Program-made: the position numbers and the translations under genes
From: Actinomycetota bacterium
GTDB lineage: Bacteria; Actinomycetota; Actinomycetes; Propionibacteriales; Nocardioidaceae
Length of the DNA stretch: 7,440 bases
NCBI GenBank assembly: GCA_009702305.1
Contig: WLIH01000117.1
Location: forward strand, 1 to 7,440
Direction of reading: 5' to 3'
Notes under the pieces: model-generated
Database searches by the model: none
What the model saw: the letters and a program-made list of their open reading frames with translations, nothing else
What the model was told of the DNA's origin: nothing
In this document: positions 1 through 4,694 of the stretch, one piece after another
Numbering within the stretch: position 1 is the first letter of the stretch
Layout of the letters: each line of letters begins with the position of its first letter

Positions 1-240
1 CACGAACGCGTCGTAGAGCAGCGAGGCCTGCAGCGCCGGCGGCATCACCAGGTGCTGCGGCTCCTGCTCCACCGCCCACGTGTGCAGCGACCGCAGCGGT
101 GGCCAGGGACTGTCGGGGGAGACCGCGACCCCGAGCCCCTCGGGCAGGCTCAGCACCAGGCTGTTGACGATGCCGAGCACGAACGCCGGGAGCAGCAGGT
201 AGTCGAGGCGCCGTCGGGTCAGCGTGCCGTCCGGTGTCAC
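1..240 (-). CDS. Partial small membrane protein, EXPERA/emopamil-binding-like (N-terminal 80 residues)
   Basis: The frame opens at a GTG at 240-238 and runs off the left edge without a stop, so only 80 residues are visible. It overlaps the end of the TetR gene by 4 bases (GTGA), which argues for translational coupling; no strong ribosome binding site is visible. Residues 12-32 form one hydrophobic segment (LDYLLLPAFVLGIVNSLVLSL without its ends). A polar loop with SPWPPL and HTW follows, then EPQHLVMPP and the beginning of a second helix (ALQASLLYDAFV). This order (helix, aromatic loop, acidic-P...MPP, helix) resembles EXPERA-domain proteins such as emopamil-binding sterol isomerase, TMEM97 and their bacterial relatives. 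The match is from memory of the pattern and rests on the N-terminal half only; an unrelated small membrane protein remains possible. Its role, and any link to sterol-like substrates of the neighbouring SDR, is inference. Confidence 0.6.
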   Translation of the reverse strand, partial: MTPDGTLTRRRLDYLLLPAFVLGIVNSLVLSLPEGLGVAVSPDSPWPPLRSLHTWAVEQEPQHLVMPPALQASLLYDAFV

Positions 241-854
241 GACGTCGCCAGCCCGTGGGTCGCCAGGTCGAGCGCGCGCTCGGTGAGCACGTGCAACGAC
301 TCGGTGCGGTCGTCGGCGAGCCACCACTCGTAGGCGTACTCGACGGCGGCCAACGACGCCCGCACCAGGACGCCGGCGCGCAGGTCGGCCCCGACCTCGA
401 CCCCGAGCCGGTCCGCCACCGCAGCGACCAACGAGTCGCAGTCCTCCCGGCTCAGCAGCGTCGCGCGGCGCAGGTCGGCGGGCGCCGAGACCATCGCGCG
501 GCGCCAGAGCTCCATCGTCTCGTCGTCGTCGACGAACTGCGAGGTGCGGGCCAGGATCGCCGCGGCGATCGAGGCGGCGACGTCCTCGTCGTGCGGGCGG
601 GCGTGGAAGTTGGCCACGATCTGGGCGCGGCCGCGCTGGGTCGCGCCGAGCAGGAGGTGCTCCTTGCTCGGCACGTGGCGGAAGAATGTGCTCGGCGAGA
701 TGCCCACCTCCTCGGCGATCGCCTCGGTCGTCACGTGGTCGTAGCCCTGGTCGGCGAAGAGCTGCAGGGCGACCTGCTGGATGTCGGCGCGCAGCGCCAG
801 TCGTTGGCGCTCGCGCAGCGGCAGGGCGCTCGGCTCGGGGTCGGTCGTCGACAT
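237..854 (-). CDS. TetR/AcrR-family transcriptional regulator
   Basis: This is a 205-residue regulator, a normal length for TetR proteins. After a short Pro-rich N-terminus and a basic helix (RERQRLALRADI), residues about 42-61 carry the helix-turn-helix, with TTEAIAEEVGIS followed by PSTFFRHVPSKEHLLL, the classic TetR 'TxxxIAxxxGxSxxTxFxxFxxKExL' pattern with His60 in the usual Phe/Tyr position. The C-terminal two thirds is helical and ligand-specific, and the ligand cannot be read from sequence; WRRAM and the AVEYAYEWWLADD helix are recognisable TetR-type core. The ATG at 854-852 is preceded by GAGGTG at good spacing and lies 2 bases after the SDR stop, so the two are co-transcribed. It probably regulates its own operon with the SDR and the membrane protein. 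Longer open frames running further upstream over the SDR are out-of-frame shadows. Confidence 0.93.
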   Translation of the reverse strand: MSTTDPEPSALPLRERQRLALRADIQQVALQLFADQGYDHVTTEAIAEEVGISPSTFFRHVPSKEHLLLGATQRGRAQIVANFHARPHDEDVAASIAAAILARTSQFVDDDETMELWRRAMVSAPADLRRATLLSREDCDSLVAAVADRLGVEVGADLRAGVLVRASLAAVEYAYEWWLADDRTESLHVLTERALDLATHGLATS

Positions 855-856
855 GG

Positions 857-1690
857 TCACCTCGTCGCGTGCTGGGTCGGAGTCGCGTGCTGGGTCGGGG
901 CCAGGGGCGGGGTCGGGATCTGGACGGCGGGCACGCTGGACCCGCCGTCGACGTTCAGCACCGTGCCGGTCACCCACTTCGACGCGGGGGAGGCGAGATA
1001 GAGAGCGGCGCAGGCGATGTCGTCGGGCTCGCCTGCTCGGCCCATCGGCGTGCGGTCGACCAGCTGCTGGTGCATCTGCTCGTCGGCCATCACGGTCTCG
1101 AGCGCCTGGGTGGCGACGGCGCCGGTGCCGATGGCGTTGACCCGCACCAGCGGCGCGAGCTCGGCGGCGACGTTCTTGGTCATGTGACTCAGGGCTGCCT
1201 TGCCGACGCCGTGGGCGACGAACGAGGTGAGCACCATGTCGGCGACTCGGGAGGAGATGTTGACGACGCTGCCACGCCCGGCGGTGTCGACCATCGCCTG
1301 GGCAGCGATCTTGGTGAGCAGGAACGGCGCGACGGCGTTGAAGTGGAAGGCCGCGTGCAAGAAGCGCTCCGAGGTGACCATCGCCGGTCGTGGCGCTGTG
1401 CCACCGGCGTTGTTGACCAGGATGTCGAGACGGCCGAAGACCCGCACCGCCTCGGCGACCAGGTGCTCGAGCTGATCGGTCTCCATCACGTCGGTCGGCA
1501 CGGCGAGGCCTCGGCGACCGGTGGCCTCGATCCGGGCGACGACCTCGTCGAGGTCCGCCGCGGTGCGGGCGGCCACCACGACGTCCGCGCCGGCCTCGGC
1601 CAGCCCGATGGCGATGCTGCGGCCGATGCCCTGCCCGGCGCCGGTGACGATGGCGACCTGGTCGGTCACGGCGAACTGGTCGAGGATCAT
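857..1690 (-). CDS. SDR-family NAD(P)-dependent oxidoreductase with Tyr-to-His change at the catalytic position
   Basis: This is a 277-residue classical short-chain dehydrogenase/reductase, cytosolic by its lack of signal or membrane segments. The Rossmann cofactor motif TGAGQGIG is at 16-23, Arg42 after beta-2 favours NADP(H) or dual use, Asp67 is the adenine-contact Asp, NNAG is at 93-96, and structural Asn118 and Ser147 are in place. The active-site YxxxK reads HGVGK, so the catalytic Tyr is His160 (codon CAC) while Lys164 is kept. The C-terminal RTPMGRAGEPDDIA and VTGTVLNVDGG motifs are normal for the family. After DGG the protein carries a Pro/Thr-rich tail ending in two PTQHAT repeats. 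The ATG at 1690-1688 was chosen because GGAG lies 8 bases upstream and the Rossmann strand begins 11 residues later. It is the first gene of a minus-strand operon with a TetR regulator and a membrane protein. The substrate is unknown; a hydroxy-lipid or steroid-like alcohol is only a guess. Confidence 0.92.
   Translation of the reverse strand: MILDQFAVTDQVAIVTGAGQGIGRSIAIGLAEAGADVVVAARTAADLDEVVARIEATGRRGLAVPTDVMETDQLEHLVAEAVRVFGRLDILVNNAGGTAPRPAMVTSERFLHAAFHFNAVAPFLLTKIAAQAMVDTAGRGSVVNISSRVADMVLTSFVAHGVGKAALSHMTKNVAAELAPLVRVNAIGTGAVATQALETVMADEQMHQQLVDRTPMGRAGEPDDIACAALYLASPASKWVTGTVLNVDGGSSVPAVQIPTPPLAPTQHATPTQHATR
864..898. repeat. Two-copy tandem repeat of 18 bp in the SDR 3' end
   Basis: The 17-base unit GTCGCGTGCTGGGTCGG occurs at 864-880 and again at 882-898, identical and offset by 18 bases. 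On the minus strand it encodes two consecutive PTQHAT hexapeptides at the extreme C-terminus of the SDR, directly upstream of the TetR ribosome binding site. The in-frame duplication lengthens a tail that lies beyond the conserved SDR fold. It looks like a simple slippage duplication. Confidence 0.85.
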
Positions 1691-1853
1691 CTGCTCGGCT
1701 CCGTGCTGCTCGGCCCCGAGGGGGCACCGGACGTGGAAGTGACTGTCAACATAACGGCAACTGTCGTCGAGCGCAGGTGCTGGAGCGCAGACCGCCGCCG
1801 GACAGGCGCCGGTCGGGCGGTTTCGGCGCGTGCCGGGGCATAGGGTGAGCGCC
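1691..1853. promoter_or_regulatory. Divergent intergenic region between the SDR operon and the GntR gene
   Basis: These 163 bases separate two divergently transcribed genes, so both promoters should lie here. The only relatively AT-rich stretch is about 1741-1762. It holds ACTGTC twice (1742-1747 and 1761-1766) and, read on the minus strand, TTGACA at 1749-1744, a consensus -35 hexamer without a convincing -10 at 16-18 bases. Nearer the GntR gene, ACCGCC at 1791-1796 can pair with GGCGGT at 1816-1821 around a CCGG/CCGG inner pairing, giving a GC-rich hairpin in the leader. No copy of the palindromic operator at 2624-2660 is present. An AGGGTG sequence shortly before 1854 can serve as the GntR ribosome binding site. 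Confidence 0.5.
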
Positions 1854-2594
1854 ATGAGTCGGCGTCCCGAGAGCGAGGACCTGGTCGACGTCCTCATCGA
1901 GATCTGGGCCAAGGGCGATCGAGCCCATGCGGTGATGCCCTCCGAGCCGCAGCTCGCGGCCGAGACGGGAGCCAGTCGCGCCTCGGTGCGCGAGGCGCTG
2001 ATCCGGCTCGAGGAGCGCGGCTACATCCACCGCTCCCACGGTGCGCGGACCGCGATCAACTCCCGGCTCGGCACAGTCGGGGCGCGGGTCGACCAGCAGC
2101 GCGACCACCTCGAGGCGATCGCGAGGGCGGGCTACGAGCCGGGGCTCACGGTGCTCTCGGCGGCCTACGACGTCATCGGCACGCCGGCGGGCGGCGACTC
2201 CGCGCCGTTCCACGACCTGGCGCCGGGCACGCCCGTGCTGCGCACCCGCAAGGTCTGGAGCGCGGACGGCCATCCCTACGTGCTCGCCGACGACCTGATC
2301 CCGGTGGTGGGTCGCGCGGCGACCGACGGCCTCGACGAGTCGGAGCCGGTCTTCGACCTCGCCGAGCGGCTCAACGGCGTCGCGGTGGCCTGGGAGACGG
2401 TGTGGTTCGGCGCCGACCAGCTCGCGCCGGACGAGCAGGAGGCACTCGGCCTCGCGGCGCCTGAGCCGGTGCTGGTGCTGACCTACTGCGGGGTCGGGGC
2501 GGGTGACGACGTCGCCTACTGGTGCCGTGAGGTGCAGCTCTCGGCGCCGCCGCGCCTGCGCAACGTCCTGGTGCGTCGTGTGAGCCGCGGCTGA
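1854..2594 (+). CDS. GntR-family regulator, HutC-type (wHTH plus UTRA-like effector domain)
   Basis: This is a 246-residue DNA-binding regulator. The N-terminal winged helix-turn-helix covers about residues 6-72: MPSEPQLAAETGAS (28-41), recognition helix SRASVREAL (41-49), then IRLEERGYIHRSHGARTAIN with the wing. Residues from about 95 onward look like a UTRA effector domain: the paired segments LTVLSAAYDVIGTPA, then LAPGTPVLRTRKVWSADGHP, VLADDLIPV and a closing C-terminal strand region are typical of HutC-subfamily proteins that sense small molecules. It precedes the AllA-like gene by 122 bases on the same strand, and a double palindrome lies in that gap, so it likely represses the downstream catabolic genes. 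The ATG at 1854 is preferred because AGGGTG lies just upstream; GTG codons at 1830 and 1845 in the same frame are alternatives. The effector is unknown, most simply the operon's substrate or an intermediate. The SVREAL recognition helix is more typical of FadR-type members. Confidence 0.88.
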   Translation: MSRRPESEDLVDVLIEIWAKGDRAHAVMPSEPQLAAETGASRASVREALIRLEERGYIHRSHGARTAINSRLGTVGARVDQQRDHLEAIARAGYEPGLTVLSAAYDVIGTPAGGDSAPFHDLAPGTPVLRTRKVWSADGHPYVLADDLIPVVGRAATDGLDESEPVFDLAERLNGVAVAWETVWFGADQLAPDEQEALGLAAPEPVLVLTYCGVGAGDDVAYWCREVQLSAPPRLRNVLVRRVSRG

Positions 2595-2623
2595 GACGTG
2601 TCGGTCGCGTAACGGCTCGATTA

Positions 2624-2638
2624 ACTTGTCAGACAAGT
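2624..2638. promoter_or_regulatory. Operator site 1, perfect 15-bp palindrome
   Basis: ACTTGTC-A-GACAAGT is a perfect inverted repeat with a one-base centre at 2631, 29 bases after the GntR stop. It fits the TNGTNNNACNA consensus known for FadR-subfamily GntR operators such as LldR, and is close to the FadR site CTGGTCNGACCAG. A second copy follows, centred 22 bp away, about two helical turns, so both sites face the same side of the DNA. The most likely binder is the adjacent GntR protein. Confidence 0.85.
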
Positions 2639-2645
2639 GTTGCGC

Positions 2646-2660
2646 ACTTGTCTGACAAGT
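2646..2660. promoter_or_regulatory. Operator site 2, perfect 15-bp palindrome
   Basis: ACTTGTC-T-GACAAGT is the reverse complement of site 1, separated from it by GTTGCGC. The pair therefore also forms a 15-bp inverted repeat with a 7-base spacer across 2624-2660. TTGCGC at 2640-2645 between the sites could be a -35 element for the AllA-like operon, which would put the promoter under the bound repressor; a -10 is not obvious. A further half site CTTGTC is at 2667-2672. The start codon of the next gene is 57 bases downstream. Confidence 0.85.
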
Positions 2661-2716
2661 AGCACTCTTGTCGCAGGCCGCATCGAGCGGCGGCGACGAC
2701 GAGCTTGCGAGGCACC

Positions 2717-3247
2717 ATGACGACCACCCTGCGGACCCACCGCCTCAGCGCTGCACCCCTGAGCGAGAGCGGCTTCGCGGCGTACGGCGTGGTCCTGCGC
2801 AGCATGCCCGACGGCACGCCCTTCACCGAGGCGGAGGCCCAGCTCGACGTCAGCGGCGGCACGCCGCGCTTCTACGTGATGCACCTGGAGGACAAGGCGC
2901 CGACCTTCGTCGGCATCACCCGCCACCTGGCCACGACCCAGACCCTGATGTCGACCCGCGGCGAGGAGTGGCTGATCGCCGTCGCGCCACCGGCTGCCGC
3001 CGACGACGACCGGCCTCCGGCGCTGAAGGACATCGAGGCCTTCGTGGTGCCGGGCAACGTCGCCATCACGATGCGCAAGGGCACCTGGCACGCCGGCCCG
3101 TTCTTCACCGAGCCGTCGGTCGACTTCGCCAACCTCGAGCTGTCCGACACCAACGTCGTCGACCACCACACCTACCGCCTCGACCGCGAGATCGGCGTGC
3201 AGATCACCATCGACCTGCCCAGCGATCTGCCCGGCGCCACGAGCTGA
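2717..3247 (+). CDS. Ureidoglycolate lyase (AllA)-like protein
   Basis: This 176-residue protein has the length and pattern of the ureidoglycolate lyase family, a cupin-like fold whose characterised members release urea from ureidoglycolate to give glyoxylate in allantoin breakdown. Recognisable parts are FAAYGVVL (20-27), TFVGITRHLATTQ (63-75), the strand EEWLIAVAPP, IEAFVVPGNVAI, the signature KGTWHAG (Lys121, Trp124, His125), and DFANLELSDTNVVDHHTY near the end. Compared with E. coli AllA it keeps the RH and K..WH positions but has TTQ where the family often shows SQAF, so the exact substrate may differ. The ATG at 2717 has GCGAGG 4 bases upstream; an in-frame TTG at 2705 is less likely. 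It is the first gene after the double operator, and 10 bases separate it from the flavoprotein gene. Assignment to the family is fairly secure; activity on ureidoglycolate itself is inferred. Confidence 0.8.
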   Translation: MTTTLRTHRLSAAPLSESGFAAYGVVLRSMPDGTPFTEAEAQLDVSGGTPRFYVMHLEDKAPTFVGITRHLATTQTLMSTRGEEWLIAVAPPAAADDDRPPALKDIEAFVVPGNVAITMRKGTWHAGPFFTEPSVDFANLELSDTNVVDHHTYRLDREIGVQITIDLPSDLPGATS

Positions 3248-3257
3248 GCGCCGCGAG

Positions 3258-4694
3258 ATGAGCAACGGCATCCGACCACGGCGGCTCGCCGACCTGGAGG
3301 ACCAGGTGCGCGAGCAGGTCGCCCTCACGGCGTACGACGCGCCCGCGTGGGCCGGGCTCGACGACGGCACGCTCCCCGTGGTCGTCGTCGGCGCCGGCCA
3401 GGCCGGCCTGAGCGCGGCGTTCGGCCTGCGCCGCAAGGGCATCCGCGACGTCCTGGTCATCGACGCTGCCGCCGCCGACGCGACGGGCCCGTGGGCCAGC
3501 TATGCCCGCATGCACACGCTGCGCACGCCGAAGGACGCCCTGTGGCCGGCGTGGGGAGTGCCGGCCGCGACACCGCGGGCGTGGTTCACCGCGACGCACG
3601 GCCGCGCTGCGTGGGAGGAGCTGGTCCAGCTGCCCACGAGCGGGTGGCGCGACTTCCTGCGGTGGTATCGCGAGATCCTCGAGATCGAGGTCTCCTCCGG
3701 GACCTCGCTCACCGCGATCCGTCCGGCGGCGGGCGCCCTGGAGCTCGAGCTGGTCGACGAGCGGGGGCCACGGACCGTGCGGGCCGCGCGGGTCGTCTTG
3801 GCGACCGGCATCGAAGGCGCCGGCGGTCGGCGGGTGCCGAGTCTCTTCGACGGGCTGCCCGCGCACCGGTGGTCGCACATCCACGACGACATCGACTTCG
3901 CCGGCCTGCGCGGCCTGCGGGTCGGCATCCTCGGCGGTGGCACCGGCGCCTTCGACAACGCGGCGACCGCCCTGGAGGCCGGCGCGGCCAGCGTCACCGT
4001 GCACATGCGGCGCGCCGCCATGCCGAGCGTCAGCCCGTATCGCTGGATGGAGTTCCCGGGGCTGCTCGAGCACTACCCGTCGTTCACCGACGACCAGAAG
4101 TGGACCTTCAACGAGCACCTCGCGCGCGTCGACCAGCCGGCCACCCAGGGAGCGATCTGGCGCGCCTACGCACATGAGACGTTCGAGCTGCGTACGTCGT
4201 CGCCGTGGCTGGGCGTCGACCTGGTGGGCGACGACCTCGTCGTCCGAACGCCGCAGGGGAGCGAGACCTACGATCACCTGCTGGCGGCCACCGGCGTCTC
4301 GGTCGACCTCGCGGCCCGACCCGAGCTGGTCGACCTGGTCGACGACATCGCCTGCTGGCGCGACCGTTACGCCCCGCCGAGCGACACGACCGCCGCGGAC
4401 CTGCTCGGGCACCCGTATCTGAGCGACACCTTCGCGCTGACCTCGCGCACCGGCCGGCTCGCCGACGCGCTCTCGCGGGTCTATCTCTTCAACCACGGCG
4501 CCCGGATGAGCGTCGGCATCCTCGGCCACCAGATCTCCGGTCTCAGCGGCGGCGTCGAGCGCCTCGTGCACGGCGTCGTGCGCGACACCTTCGTCGAACG
4601 CTCGGAGTCGGTGCTGGCCAGCTATCTGACCTATGCCGAGCCCGCGGGCGTCGTGCTCGGGGCACGTGCCGAGGCGGGGGTGGCGCATGCCTGA
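3258..4694 (+). CDS. FAD/NAD(P)H-dependent flavoprotein, FMO/BVMO-like monooxygenase
   Basis: This is a 478-residue soluble two-dinucleotide-binding flavoprotein. The FAD Rossmann motif VVVVGAGQAGLS starts at 41 (GAGQAG at 45-50), and beta-2 ends in Asp69 rather than the usual Glu. A second nucleotide-binding motif VGILGGGTGAFDNA (222-235) should bind NAD(P)H, and HLLAATG in the C-terminal third is the usual ATG motif. Between the two Rossmann folds, FDGLPAHRWSH (197-207) matches the class B flavoprotein monooxygenase fingerprint FxGxxxHxxx, with His207 where Trp, Tyr or Asp is common. This points to an N-hydroxylating, hydroxylating or Baeyer-Villiger-type enzyme using NAD(P)H and O2. A 40-residue leader precedes the first strand. 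The gene starts 10 bases after the AllA-like stop with only a weak ribosome binding site, and overlaps the amidase by 8 bases, so coupled translation is likely. The substrate is presumably the compound imported by the operon (inference); an oxidase or dehydrogenase role is the alternative. Confidence 0.85.
   Translation: MSNGIRPRRLADLEDQVREQVALTAYDAPAWAGLDDGTLPVVVVGAGQAGLSAAFGLRRKGIRDVLVIDAAAADATGPWASYARMHTLRTPKDALWPAWGVPAATPRAWFTATHGRAAWEELVQLPTSGWRDFLRWYREILEIEVSSGTSLTAIRPAAGALELELVDERGPRTVRAARVVLATGIEGAGGRRVPSLFDGLPAHRWSHIHDDIDFAGLRGLRVGILGGGTGAFDNAATALEAGAASVTVHMRRAAMPSVSPYRWMEFPGLLEHYPSFTDDQKWTFNEHLARVDQPATQGAIWRAYAHETFELRTSSPWLGVDLVGDDLVVRTPQGSETYDHLLAATGVSVDLAARPELVDLVDDIACWRDRYAPPSDTTAADLLGHPYLSDTFALTSRTGRLADALSRVYLFNHGARMSVGILGHQISGLSGGVERLVHGVVRDTFVERSESVLASYLTYAEPAGVVLGARAEAGVAHA

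Noticed and set aside
1744..1749. TTGACA on the minus strand as a firm SDR promoter.
   Set aside because: No plausible -10 lies 16-18 bases downstream, so it is recorded only as a weak hint.
1691..1912. N-terminal extension of the SDR frame to 1912.
   Set aside because: It would run across the intergenic region into the GntR gene. The ATG at 1690 has GGAG at proper spacing and gives the standard SDR N-terminus.
2624..2660. The 15-bp inverted repeat read as a rho-independent terminator for the GntR gene.
   Set aside because: No T-run follows, and each arm is itself a perfect palindrome, which fits protein-binding sites better. Some stem formation in RNA cannot be excluded.
4633..4686. Upstream in-frame ATG at 4633 as the amidase start.
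   Set aside because: It would create a 62-base overlap with the flavoprotein and add 18 residues with no amidase similarity; the ATG at 4687 has a good ribosome binding site.
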